Source: Dryocola sp051297175
GTDB taxonomy: Bacteria; Pseudomonadota; Gammaproteobacteria; Enterobacterales; Enterobacteriaceae
Assembly: GCF_051297175.1 (NCBI RefSeq)
Contig: NZ_JBINNY010000001.1
Coordinates: forward strand, 2,294,001-2,358,000
Reading direction: 5' to 3'
DNA length: 64,000 nucleotides
The position numbers and the translations under genes were made by a program. Each line of letters begins with the position of its first letter. Within the stretch, counting starts at the first letter, position 1. The notes beneath the pieces are model-generated. The model was not told the DNA's origin, searched no databases, and worked only from the letters and a program-made list of their open reading frames with translations. This document shows, one piece after another, positions 25,908 to 34,375 of this stretch.

Positions 25908-27080
25908 TCAGAGCTTGTTAAACACTCGGGCAACGCGACCGACGCCGCTGGCAAGAACCGGTGATTCGTTGGCGGCGATGAACGCGGATTCGCCTGGCTT
26001 AAGCGCGAGCTGCTGGTCGCCCTTGCTGAGCACCGCTTCGCCTTCCACGCAGAACACGATAGCGGCGCTCTCCTGCGCCAGTTCGGCAGGCGTGGCGCTG
26101 AGGTCGTGCAGCGAGAAAGCAAAATCTTCAACGGGGATCGGGAAGTCCAGCTCGCTACCTTTCTGCTGCGGCTGGGTCAGCAGTTCAGCGGCCGGTTTTG
26201 GCTCAAATTTAACGTTGGCGACCAGTTCAGGGATGTCGATGTACTTCGGCGTCAGGCCCGCGCGCAGCACGTTATCGGAGTTGGCCATGACTTCCAGCGC
26301 AACGCCTTTCAGGTAAGCGTGCGGGGTTTCTGCAAACAGGAACATGGCTTCGCCTGGCGCAAGCTTCACCACGTTCAGCAGCAGCGGGGAGAAGAGGCCG
26401 CTGTCGTCCGGGTAGAACTCGGAAATGACGCGGATAGTTTCCCACGGCTCGCCCTGCTGGCTGTTGAGCGCCGCTTTCAGTACGGCAAGGGCGCGGGATT
26501 TCTCATCGCCCTGCATGTTCAGCAGGCTGGCGAAAAGCTGGGACAGACGTTCGGCACCCGGCTCCTGCAGGAAGTGCGCAATCGCGCTGTGCGCGCCGGA
26601 AACGGGCTGTAGCAGAGAAACGATTTGGGAGAACTCGCGGAAGGCGTTCATCGCGAGGAATGGGGTCAGGGCAAAAACCAGCTCCGGCTTGTGGTTCGGG
26701 TCTTTGTAGTTACGTTCGGCGGCGTCCAGCGGAATGCCGTCGGCGTTTTCTTTTGCGAAGCCAATCTCAGAGGCCTTCTTATTCGGATGCACCTGAATGG
26801 AAAGCGGCTGATCGGCACAGAGCACTTTGAACAGGAATGGCAGCTCGCCAAAACGATCTGCAACGGCCTTGCCCAGAGCGGAAGCCTGATCTGCGTCAAT
26901 CACTTCACGCAGGGAGCGCGGTTGACCGTTCTCCAACACTTTTGAGCTGCTTTTCGGGTGCGCGCCCATCCACAGCTCTGCCATTGGCAGGTTGTCCGGG
27001 TTCTGCACGCCGTAAAGTTCCGTTAACGCAGTTTTGCTTCCCCATGCATAGTTTTGCACTGAGTTGATTAATTTTTGCAT
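25908..27080 (-). CDS. manA: Mannose-6-phosphate isomerase ManA
   Basis: A zinc-dependent type I phosphomannose isomerase that interconverts mannose-6-phosphate and fructose-6-phosphate, linking mannose use and GDP-mannose synthesis to glycolysis. The zinc ligands lie in LSIQVHPNK, KPELVFAL and ETPHAYL. The ATG at 27080 with AGGGCTTGATA upstream gives 390 residues and MQKLINSVQNYAWG as in E. coli. It is divergent from fumA. Confidence 0.97.
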   Translation of the reverse strand: MQKLINSVQNYAWGSKTALTELYGVQNPDNLPMAELWMGAHPKSSSKVLENGQPRSLREVIDADQASALGKAVADRFGELPFLFKVLCADQPLSIQVHPNKKASEIGFAKENADGIPLDAAERNYKDPNHKPELVFALTPFLAMNAFREFSQIVSLLQPVSGAHSAIAHFLQEPGAERLSQLFASLLNMQGDEKSRALAVLKAALNSQQGEPWETIRVISEFYPDDSGLFSPLLLNVVKLAPGEAMFLFAETPHAYLKGVALEVMANSDNVLRAGLTPKYIDIPELVANVKFEPKPAAELLTQPQQKGSELDFPIPVEDFAFSLHDLSATPAELAQESAAIVFCVEGEAVLSKGDQQLALKPGESAFIAANESPVLASGVGRVARVFNKL

Positions 27081-27179
27081 TATCAAGCCCTGATGTAATG
27101 TAGATAAGATTCCGAGTATTAAACCAATTATCCCCGAGGAAGTAACCAGGGGATCAAAAAGTCGTATTAGTCTCAGTTT

Positions 27180-27223
27180 TTGTTAAAAAATTGTGTAGCA
27201 TGTTGTGATTCATTTTTTAACAA
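27180..27223. promoter_or_regulatory. 12-bp inverted repeat in the manA-fumA gap
   Basis: TTGTTAAAAAAT (27180-27191) and ATTTTTTAACAA (27212-27223) are exact inverted copies around a 20-nt loop, 61-105 nt before fumA. Each arm holds a GTTAA core like an ArcA box. E. coli fumA is ArcA-repressed, so regulation is likelier than termination. Confidence 0.45.
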
Positions 27224-27284
27224 GGCGCAAGATGGCGCCGGAAAACAATCAATTAACGTAGCTGATGTCGTAAGTGAGAGAACA

Positions 27285-28931
27285 ATGTCGAATAAAGCCT
27301 TTCATTATCAAGAGCCGTTCCCGTTAAAAAAAGATGAAACTGAGTATTACCTGCTAAGCAAAGATTACGTATCCGTCTCCGAGTTCGAAGGGCAGGAAGT
27401 CCTGAAAGTCGCCCCTCAGGCCCTGACGCTTCTTGCTCAACACGCCTTCCACGATGCCTCTTTTATGCTGCGCCCGGCGCACCAACAGCAGGTCGCCGAT
27501 ATCCTTAACGACCCTGAAGCCAGCGAAAACGACAAATACGTCGCGCTGCAGTTCCTGCGCAACTCCGAGATCGCCGCGAAGGGCATTCTGCCGACCTGTC
27601 AGGACACCGGCACCGCCATCATCATGGGCAAAAAAGGCCAGCGCGTGTGGACCGGCGGCGGCGATGAGGCCGCGCTGTCACAGGGCGTGTACAACACCTT
27701 TATCGAGGACAACCTGCGCTATTCCCAGAACGCCGCGCTCGACATGTACAAAGAGGTCAACACCGGCACCAATCTGCCTGCGCAAATCGACCTCTACAGC
27801 GTAGACGGCGCCGAATACAAATTCCTCTGCGTCGCCAAGGGCGGCGGTTCGGCGAACAAAACCTACCTTTACCAGGAAACCAAGGCGCTGCTTAGTCCCG
27901 GCAAGCTGAAGGACTATCTGGTTGAGAAAATGCGCAGCCTCGGCACAGCGGCCTGTCCGCCGTACCACGTAGCGTTTGTCATCGGCGGAACGTCCGCGGA
28001 AGCTACGCTCAAAACCGTGAAGCTCGCCTCAACCAAGTATTATGACGGTCTGCCAACCGAAGGTAATGAGCACGGTCAGGCTTTCCGCGATATTCAGCTG
28101 GAAGAAGAGCTGCTGAAAGAAGCGCAAAATCTCGGCCTCGGCGCGCAGTTCGGCGGTAAATACTTCGCTCACGACGTTCGCGTTGTGCGCCTGCCGCGCC
28201 ACGGGGCTTCATGCCCGGTTGGCATGGGCGTTTCCTGTTCTGCGGATCGCAATATCAAAGCTAAGATCAACCGCGACGGTATCTGGATCGAAAAGCTTGA
28301 GCACAACCCCGGCAAGTTCATTCCTCAGCACCTGCGTCAGGCGGGTGAGGGCGAGGCGGTGAAGGTCGATCTGAACCGTCCGATGAGCGAAATCCTGAAA
28401 CAGCTTTCCCAATACCCGGTTTCTACGCGTCTTTCGCTGAGCGGGACTATTATTGTGGCACGCGACATTGCGCACGCTAAGCTGAAAGAACGTATCGACA
28501 GCGGTGAGGGCCTGCCGCAGTACGTGAAAGATCACCCGATTTACTACGCGGGCCCGGCCAAAACGCCGGAAGGCTACGCGTCTGGCTCGCTCGGCCCAAC
28601 CACCGCGGGGCGCATGGATTCCTACGTGGATCTGCTGCAGGCCAACGGCGGCAGCATGGTGATGCTCGCGAAGGGCAACCGTAGCCAACAGGTCACCGAC
28701 GCCTGCCACAAGCACGGCGGGTTCTATCTGGGCAGCATCGGCGGCCCGGCGGCGGTTCTGGCGCAGCAAAGTATTAAAAGCCTGACCTGCGTGGAATACC
28801 CCGAACTGGGAATGGAAGCTATCTGGAAAATCGAGGTAGAAGACTTCCCGGCCTTCATTCTGGTGGATGACAAGGGCAACGACTTCTTCCAGAAAATTCA
28901 CGCCTCACAGTGTACGCGATGCGTGAAGTAA
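27285..28931 (+). CDS. fumA: Class I (4Fe-4S) fumarate hydratase FumA
   Basis: The aerobic TCA-cycle fumarase, converting fumarate to malate with a 4Fe-4S cluster. Its three cluster cysteines lie in LPTCQDTG, TAACPPYH and SCPVGMGVSC. The ATG at 27285 gives MSNKAFHYQEPF and 548 residues as in E. coli; the longer frame from 27180 runs into the promoter region. Because the cluster is oxidant-sensitive, the iron-free FumC next door serves as backup. Confidence 0.97.
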   Translation: MSNKAFHYQEPFPLKKDETEYYLLSKDYVSVSEFEGQEVLKVAPQALTLLAQHAFHDASFMLRPAHQQQVADILNDPEASENDKYVALQFLRNSEIAAKGILPTCQDTGTAIIMGKKGQRVWTGGGDEAALSQGVYNTFIEDNLRYSQNAALDMYKEVNTGTNLPAQIDLYSVDGAEYKFLCVAKGGGSANKTYLYQETKALLSPGKLKDYLVEKMRSLGTAACPPYHVAFVIGGTSAEATLKTVKLASTKYYDGLPTEGNEHGQAFRDIQLEEELLKEAQNLGLGAQFGGKYFAHDVRVVRLPRHGASCPVGMGVSCSADRNIKAKINRDGIWIEKLEHNPGKFIPQHLRQAGEGEAVKVDLNRPMSEILKQLSQYPVSTRLSLSGTIIVARDIAHAKLKERIDSGEGLPQYVKDHPIYYAGPAKTPEGYASGSLGPTTAGRMDSYVDLLQANGGSMVMLAKGNRSQQVTDACHKHGGFYLGSIGGPAAVLAQQSIKSLTCVEYPELGMEAIWKIEVEDFPAFILVDDKGNDFFQKIHASQCTRCVK

Positions 28932-28938
28932 GACTCTG

Positions 28939-28965
28939 AAACCGCCCGCCTGGGCGGTTTTTTTT
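28939..28965 (+). terminator. fumA terminator
   Basis: AAACCGCCC (28939-28947) pairs with GGGCGGTTT (28952-28960) around GCCT and continues into a T-run. fumC starts 20 nt further on, so part of the transcripts probably read through. Confidence 0.9.
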
Positions 28966-28985
28966 CAGCTCAAAAGGAGAGTGAA

Positions 28986-30383
28986 ATGGCATCCAGTCGT
29001 ATCGAAAAAGACTCTATGGGATCTATCGACGTTCCGGCAGACAGGCTGTGGGGCGCGCAAACCCAGCGATCGCTCGAGCACTTCCGCATTTCGACGGAGA
29101 AAATGCCCACCGCGCTGATTCATGCGCTGGCATTGACCAAGCGGGCGGCGGCAAAAGTGAACATGGATCTCGGCCTGCTTCCTGCTGAGCGCGGCAACGC
29201 AATTCTCACCGCCGCCGACGAGGTGCTGGCAGGCAAGCATCCCGACGAGTTCCCACTCGCCATCTGGCAAACGGGGTCGGGTACGCAGAGCAATATGAAC
29301 ATGAACGAAGTGCTGGCAAACAGGGCAAGCGAGCTGCTCGGCGGCGTGCGCGGCATGGAGCGGGTGGTTCATCCCAACGACGACGTTAACAAAAGCCAAA
29401 GTTCTAACGACGTTTTCCCCACCGCGATGCACGTTGCCACCGTTATAGCCTTGCGCGAGCAGCTTATCCCGCAGCTGAAAGTGCTGAAGGAAACCCTGAA
29501 CGGCAAGGCTGAGGCCTTCCGCGATATCGTCAAAATAGGGCGTACCCACCTGCAGGACGCCACGCCGCTGACCCTTGGCCAGGAGATTTCCGGCTGGGTG
29601 GCGATGCTTGAGCACAACCTGAAGCATATCGAACAGAGCCTGCCGCACGTGGCGGAGCTAGCGCTGGGCGGAACTGCGGTCGGAACGGGGCTGAATACGC
29701 ATCCAGAATACGCCGTGCGCGTGGCGAAGGAGCTGGCGGAAATAACCAAACAGCCGTTCGTTACCGCGCCGAATAAATTCGAGGCGCTCGCCACCTGCGA
29801 CGCGCTGGTCCACGCCCACGGGGCGCTGAAAGGCCTTGCCGCCTCGCTGATGAAAATCGCCAACGACGTGCGCTGGCTGTCGTCGGGCCCGCGCTGCGGC
29901 ATCGGCGAAATCGCGATTCCTGAAAACGAGCCGGGTAGCTCCATCATGCCGGGTAAAGTTAACCCGACGCAGTGCGAAGCCATGACCATGCTGTGCTGTC
30001 AGGTGATGGGTAACGACGTGGCGGTGAACATGGGCGGCGCGTCGGGTAACTTTGAGCTGAACGTCTATCGCCCAATGGTGATCCATAATGTCCTGCAATC
30101 GATTCGCCTGATGGCAGACGGCATGGAGAGCTTTAACGACCACTGCGCCGTTGGCATTGAACCAAACCGGGAACGCATTTCTCAGCTGTTGAACGAATCG
30201 CTGATGCTGGTGACGGCGCTCAACACGCATATCGGCTACGACAAGGCGGCTGAAATCGCCAAAAAGGCGCATAAAGAGGGGCTGACGCTTAAGGCCTCAG
30301 CGCTGAAGCTCGGCTACCTGACCGAAGACGAGTTTGACGCCTGGGTCAGGCCGGAAGAGATGGTTGGCAGCATGAAGTCGTAG
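28986..30383 (+). CDS. fumC: Class II fumarate hydratase FumC
   Basis: The iron-independent, oxidant-stable fumarase of the aspartase/fumarase superfamily. It has the signature GSSIMPGKVNP, the residues of TGSGTQSNMNMNE and KIGRTHLQDATP, and 465 residues, close to the E. coli 467. AAGGAGAGTGAA precedes the ATG. In E. coli fumC is raised by SoxRS and under iron limitation, and rsxABCDGE, which resets SoxR, lies in the same window. Confidence 0.97.
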   Translation: MASSRIEKDSMGSIDVPADRLWGAQTQRSLEHFRISTEKMPTALIHALALTKRAAAKVNMDLGLLPAERGNAILTAADEVLAGKHPDEFPLAIWQTGSGTQSNMNMNEVLANRASELLGGVRGMERVVHPNDDVNKSQSSNDVFPTAMHVATVIALREQLIPQLKVLKETLNGKAEAFRDIVKIGRTHLQDATPLTLGQEISGWVAMLEHNLKHIEQSLPHVAELALGGTAVGTGLNTHPEYAVRVAKELAEITKQPFVTAPNKFEALATCDALVHAHGALKGLAASLMKIANDVRWLSSGPRCGIGEIAIPENEPGSSIMPGKVNPTQCEAMTMLCCQVMGNDVAVNMGGASGNFELNVYRPMVIHNVLQSIRLMADGMESFNDHCAVGIEPNRERISQLLNESLMLVTALNTHIGYDKAAEIAKKAHKEGLTLKASALKLGYLTEDEFDAWVRPEEMVGSMKS

Positions 30384-30385
30384 GT

Positions 30386-30413
30386 TTTTAGCGCCTCCTC
30401 GGGGGCGCTAAAA
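30386..30413. terminator. Bidirectional terminator between fumC and tus
   Basis: TTTTAGCGCC and GGCGCTAAAA form a perfect 10-bp stem with an 8-nt loop, with T and A runs on either side, so it can serve both converging genes. Confidence 0.85.
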
Positions 30414-30421
30414 CTTATCCC

Positions 30422-30450
30422 GTAGGGTGGTAAGCGAAGTGCCACCCGTC
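30422..30450 (+). repeat. Single REP element between fumC and tus
   Basis: It starts GTAGGGTGG, has the inner TAAGCGAAGTG, and closes with CCACCC. It stands alone, downstream of the shared terminator of two convergent genes. Confidence 0.75.
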
Positions 30451-30475
30451 ATAGAAAGCCAACCGGAAACGCCTT

Positions 30476-31405
30476 TTACTCCTCGCAATACAAATGCAGC
30501 CGTGGGATCAGCAGCCGTAAAGACTGCGCCTGCGGCCTGTAGCGATGGCGAATGTTATCCGCATCGTAGTTCAGCAGCTCGCCAATCTCCGGCGGCGCTT
30601 CGCCGTTGTCGCGCTGGCACAACACGACCAGCGGTGAAGGGCAGGCGAGCTGTATCTGCTTTTGCTGCTCCTGGTACCATACCCGCGCCACCGGCTGCAC
30701 CTTAACCGGGCGCTTAATCTTAAGCTTTGCGCTCCCCGGCAGCATCGCCACGCTGTTTAACTCCCGCTCGATCTGCTCTGCCCACTGTTCGCGCGTCCAG
30801 GGCGGAACGGCGCGGTTAGCCTTCAGGCTTTTCTCCAGCATTACCATGACCTCGTGCCGCGTCAGGTTCTTGATGATTTGCTTGTTCGCCCAGCCAAAGC
30901 GCAGCGTGGTGGGGTTATCGACCAGGGTGATGGCGCGATAGGCGTTGAGCGTAATCAGGCCAGGAATGTGGCGGTGCACCCACTCGAAGCGCTGCACGCT
31001 GGCAAGCCCGGAGTCGACGCTGATGATTTTTTCCAGCGCGAGCTTGATCTGATTTATGCGGGCGACGAGTTCGTGCGTTTGGCGATACTCTGCGGCGCTA
31101 ACGGCATAGCAGACCGCGCCCGGCAGGCGCACCGCGGCTTTGCTGCTGATTTTTTCGGACTGCTGCTGGATGAACAGGCGCGTGAAGTGCACAAGCGTAG
31201 CCTCGTGTGCCTCTTTGCCCACAAGCTGCTTAACCTCGATCTGCGTTAGGGGGTCGTGTTCGCGGCCTTTTTCCACGTCAGGAAGAGAAAACACCCGTCC
31301 GACCAGCGGGCGATAGCTATTCAACTGCTCGCGCAGCGTAAGCAGATCGCGCTCCAGCTCGCGAAACGTCGTCGTCAGTCTTTCAATCAGGTCATAATTA
31401 GCCAT
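30476..31405 (-). CDS. tus: Replication terminator protein Tus
   Basis: Tus binds Ter sites and stops the replication fork on one side, trapping forks in the terminus. The 309 residues match E. coli; the start is MANYDLIERLTTTFRELE. A Ter site lies 10-32 nt upstream of the start codon, over the expected tus promoter, so Tus should repress its own gene as in E. coli. The gene converges on fumC and follows rstB. Confidence 0.97.
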   Translation of the reverse strand: MANYDLIERLTTTFRELERDLLTLREQLNSYRPLVGRVFSLPDVEKGREHDPLTQIEVKQLVGKEAHEATLVHFTRLFIQQQSEKISSKAAVRLPGAVCYAVSAAEYRQTHELVARINQIKLALEKIISVDSGLASVQRFEWVHRHIPGLITLNAYRAITLVDNPTTLRFGWANKQIIKNLTRHEVMVMLEKSLKANRAVPPWTREQWAEQIERELNSVAMLPGSAKLKIKRPVKVQPVARVWYQEQQKQIQLACPSPLVVLCQRDNGEAPPEIGELLNYDADNIRHRYRPQAQSLRLLIPRLHLYCEE

Positions 31406-31414
31406 CGCGCACCC

Positions 31415-31437
31415 ACTTTAGTTACAACATACTTATA
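31415..31437 (-). other. Ter site (TerB-like) upstream of tus
   Basis: On the minus strand AAGTATGTTGTAACTAAAG matches the Ter core, including the GTTGTAACTAAA part and the key G-C pair that flips in Tus lock formation. By the orientation rule for Ter, forks coming from the rstB side (right to left) are blocked and forks from the fumC side pass. Confidence 0.93.
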
Positions 31438-31454
31438 GTTTATAGCACAGCGGT

Positions 31455-31493
31455 GCCTACCTGACCACCGGAGTTAGCGGTAGTCAGGCAGGC
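31455..31493 (-). terminator. Hairpin after rstB
   Basis: GCCT, CCTGAC and ACCG pair in turn with AGGC, GTCAGG and CGGT. The one plus-strand mismatch (A/C) becomes a G-U pair on the minus strand, the sense strand of rstB. No T-run follows, so the terminator role is only likely. Confidence 0.5.
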
Positions 31494-31506
31494 GAGAAAG
31501 GGGGAT

Positions 31507-32811
31507 TCAGACGGCTGGCGGGGAAAGGGTCGTTAAAGCGTTGACGGGCCAGCTAAAACGGAAGCGCGCGCCGCCCAGGGAGCTGCGGTCTACGCTAACC
31601 ATTCCGCCCATGGCTACCGCCACGGAATGCACTATCGCCAGCCCGAGGCCGCAGCCGCCGGTCGCTCTGTCGCGGCTTGGGTCCAGGCGCACAAAAGGCT
31701 GGAAGACGTGTTCGCTCTCTTCTTCAGGAATGCCGGGCCCATCGTCTTCTACCTGCAGAAGGGCGGTTTGCCCGTCCAGCAACAGGCTGACGCGCAGCTT
31801 CTGCTGGCTGTAGCGCAGCGCGTTATTGATTAAGTTATCAATCACCCGCTCCATGAGGCGCAAATCAATCTGCCCGAACTCCCCGTTCGCCGCGCTTTCA
31901 AGCTCAATTTGGCGATGCGGATGGATAATTCTAACGTCCTCAATGTGGTGTTGCAGCCAGTGCGGGAGGTCGACCTGCGAGAGGTGCAGTTCGGTCTGCG
32001 GGCGGTCAAGGCGCGCGTAGGTCAGCAGCTCGTCGATAAGTCCTTCCAGCTGGCCGATGTCCCGGTTAAGCGCCAGGGATTCGTCTTCCGTCAGGTTATC
32101 GCTCATTTCCAGCCGGTAGCGCAGGCGCACCAGCGGCGTGCGCAGCTCGTGCGCGATGCCGTCAATCAGCAGCTTTTTACTGGCGATAAGCGCGTTGATG
32201 TTGTCGGCCATCTGGTTGAAGGCCACTCCCAGCCGCTCGAAGCTGGAGGCGCTGTCAAAATGTATACGCTCATCAAGATGCCCTTTGCCCAGCCGCTGGG
32301 CGGCGGTTTCCAGCTTAAGCATGTCCTGCCAGTGTGGGCGCATCCAGATGAACACGGGAAAGGCGAGTGAAATCGCGATAAACGCCATCAGCGCGATATC
32401 GAACAGCCGCATCTGGTGCAGGAAAAACAGATACGGAATAGGGCCGACGGCCAGAACATAGTGGCTGCGGGGAATGCGCTGGATAAAGGTGTACTCATCG
32501 TCGAGGGCGACGATTTCACCTTCGCGCAGGTGGCGCGAGGTGATTTCATCGAGCTTGAATTTGCTCATCGGCTCGATGTTTAGCTTGAACGACAGGTTGA
32601 GATCGAGATCGTTGATGGTTTTGTTCCAGTCGCGGGGCGGGATTTCCCGCAGTTCGCTGCGCATAAGATACAGCGAACTTTTCATCAAATCGTCCAGCGA
32701 CTGGCGGCCCGCGCGCTCGGCGGTGAACTTATACACTAGCCCGACCAGCATGGTCATCACCAGGAAGCAAACAAACAGCAGAAGATAAAACTGGATGAAC
32801 AGCTTTTTCAT
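31507..32811 (-). CDS. rstB: Sensor histidine kinase RstB
   Basis: The inner-membrane sensor of the RstAB two-component system, 434 residues. An N-terminal helix, a periplasmic sensor of about 100 residues and a second helix (residues about 135-153) precede a HAMP domain. The phosphorylated histidine is in GIAHELRTPLVRL, and the ATPase part shows NLINNALRYS, DDGPGIP and GGCGLGLAI. The stimulus is not known. Its start overlaps the rstA stop by one base. Confidence 0.96.
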   Translation of the reverse strand: MKKLFIQFYLLLFVCFLVMTMLVGLVYKFTAERAGRQSLDDLMKSSLYLMRSELREIPPRDWNKTINDLDLNLSFKLNIEPMSKFKLDEITSRHLREGEIVALDDEYTFIQRIPRSHYVLAVGPIPYLFFLHQMRLFDIALMAFIAISLAFPVFIWMRPHWQDMLKLETAAQRLGKGHLDERIHFDSASSFERLGVAFNQMADNINALIASKKLLIDGIAHELRTPLVRLRYRLEMSDNLTEDESLALNRDIGQLEGLIDELLTYARLDRPQTELHLSQVDLPHWLQHHIEDVRIIHPHRQIELESAANGEFGQIDLRLMERVIDNLINNALRYSQQKLRVSLLLDGQTALLQVEDDGPGIPEEESEHVFQPFVRLDPSRDRATGGCGLGLAIVHSVAVAMGGMVSVDRSSLGGARFRFSWPVNALTTLSPPAV

Positions 32812-33539
32812 CAGGCTTCACTTTCCCAGGCGTGCGGGGCGAACAGGTAGCCTTTGTTGCGCACCGTTTTGATGCGGAAGGGTTCGGTGGCGCTGTCATA
32901 CAGTTTTTTGCGCAGGCGCGAAATCGCCACGTCGACGCTGCGATCCATCCCGTCGTAGCTTACGCCCCGCAGATTTTTAAGCAGCGCATCGCGGTCCATA
33001 ATCTGCCCCGCGTGGGTCGCAAGCTCCCAAAGCAGGTCGAAGTCGGCGGTCGAAAGGGCAATGTTCTCTTCGCCAAGCGTGACCTGGCGATTCAGCGGGT
33101 CGATGCATAAGGTGCCAAAGCGCATCGCCTTGTGCGGCTTCAGCGCGCCCGATGTGGTTTCAACGGTATGCTGAGCGGAAATCCGCTGACGTAAATGCAG
33201 GCGCAGTCGGGCCAGCAGTACGGCCGGTGGCGTCGTTTTCAGAATGTAATCGTTAGCCCCCATTTCCAGCGAGAGAATATGGTTCATGTCGCTGTCGAGG
33301 GAGGTGAGCAAAACGATGGGGCCGTCCCACTGCGGGCGCAGGTCGCGGCAAAGCGTCATGCCGTCTTTGCCGGGCAGCATCACGTCTAAAAGGACCAGGT
33401 CAGGCTGCTGTTCTTTGATTACCGCTTCGGCAAGATCGCCACGGCTTTCTACGATGACGTCAATGTCGTGTTTACCCAAATAGGCGGCAATCAGCGCGCC
33501 CACTTCTGGATCATCTTCCACATATACGATTTTGTTCAT
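32811..33539 (-). CDS. rstA: Response regulator RstA
   Basis: An OmpR/PhoB-type response regulator of 242 residues. The receiver domain has the acidic pair in YVEDDPEV, the phospho-acceptor aspartate in LVLLDVMLPGKDG and a switch lysine in YILKTTPPA. The winged-helix domain ends SVDVAISRLRKKLYD and VRNKGYLFAPHAWE. In E. coli the operon is switched on by PhoP. K-12 has ydgC between folM and rstA; here folM lies directly upstream. Confidence 0.96.
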   Translation of the reverse strand: MNKIVYVEDDPEVGALIAAYLGKHDIDVIVESRGDLAEAVIKEQQPDLVLLDVMLPGKDGMTLCRDLRPQWDGPIVLLTSLDSDMNHILSLEMGANDYILKTTPPAVLLARLRLHLRQRISAQHTVETTSGALKPHKAMRFGTLCIDPLNRQVTLGEENIALSTADFDLLWELATHAGQIMDRDALLKNLRGVSYDGMDRSVDVAISRLRKKLYDSATEPFRIKTVRNKGYLFAPHAWESEA

Positions 33540-33594
33540 AACCCGGCACGTCAGCTGAAAAAGGGAAAATACACCGAGCGAATCTATTACACCA

Positions 33595-33611
33595 TGAATG
33601 CAGGGTAAACA
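33595..33611 (-). promoter_or_regulatory. PhoP-box-like repeat upstream of rstA
   Basis: On the minus strand TGTTTA-CCCTG-CATTCA has one perfect and one degenerate half of the PhoP direct repeat (G/T)GTTTA-N5-(G/T)GTTTA. It lies 56 nt before the rstA start, a suitable distance for a PhoP-activated promoter. Confidence 0.4.
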
Positions 33612-33614
33612 GAT

Positions 33615-34340
33615 TTATCGCAGCGGGCGGCCGCCGTCCACCGCATGCGTGCGTCCGGTAACGTAGTTGCTTTCCAGCAGGTAATTCACCAGCGAGACAA
33701 TCTCGCTTTCACCGGGCGCTATTTTCATAAGCGACTTATTCAGCGCCTCTTTGCGGTAGTCGGCGTCATCGTCTTCGTTGAACACGATCATCGCGGGTGC
33801 AATCGCGTTCACTTTAACTTCCGGCGCGAGCTTACGGGCGAAGGAACGGGTGAGGTTATCCAGAGCGGCTTTGCTTGCGGCGTAGGCAATGTGTTTATCA
33901 CTGCCGCGTTCCACCACGTAATCGGTGAAGTGGATAATGTCGGCACCGGCCAGCCCGTGTCCGCGCAGTAGCGGCTCAAGCTGAAGGTTAAGAAGGTAGG
34001 GGGCGTTGACGTGAATCTGCAGCATAGCGGCAAGTGTGTCGCTATGCGCAACGGCGGGGGATTCTGCCTGCCAGGCGCTGGCGTTATGAATAATGGCGCG
34101 CAGGCCGGAACAGTGAGCCATTACGCTCGCGGCGAAGGCGTTGATGCCGTCGTCGGTAGAGAAATCGCCAAACAGGCAGAGTGCGCCGGCCTGTTCGAGC
34201 TCATCAATGGCCGGGTAGCGTGTTCTGTAGCTGGCGATAACCGGCTGCTGACGCGCCAGAAGATCTTTCGCCAGCGCAAGCCCGATGCGGCGGCCAGCGC
34301 CGGTAATCAGCACGGGCCGGATGGGAAACCCTTTATCCAT
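33615..34340 (-). CDS. folM: Dihydromonapterin reductase FolM
   Basis: A short-chain dehydrogenase/reductase of 241 residues that reduces dihydromonapterin (and weakly dihydrofolate) with NADPH. The cofactor motif is ITGAGRRIGLALA, with the arginines typical of the pteridine reductase branch; the catalytic Tyr and Lys are in YAASKAALDN. The C-terminus VDGGRPLR is typical. It lies between ydgI and rstA on the same strand. Confidence 0.94.
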   Translation of the reverse strand: MDKGFPIRPVLITGAGRRIGLALAKDLLARQQPVIASYRTRYPAIDELEQAGALCLFGDFSTDDGINAFAASVMAHCSGLRAIIHNASAWQAESPAVAHSDTLAAMLQIHVNAPYLLNLQLEPLLRGHGLAGADIIHFTDYVVERGSDKHIAYAASKAALDNLTRSFARKLAPEVKVNAIAPAMIVFNEDDDADYRKEALNKSLMKIAPGESEIVSLVNYLLESNYVTGRTHAVDGGRPLR

Positions 34341-34375
34341 TTATGGTTCCTTGTTGCAGGCAGGCCTGGGAATCG

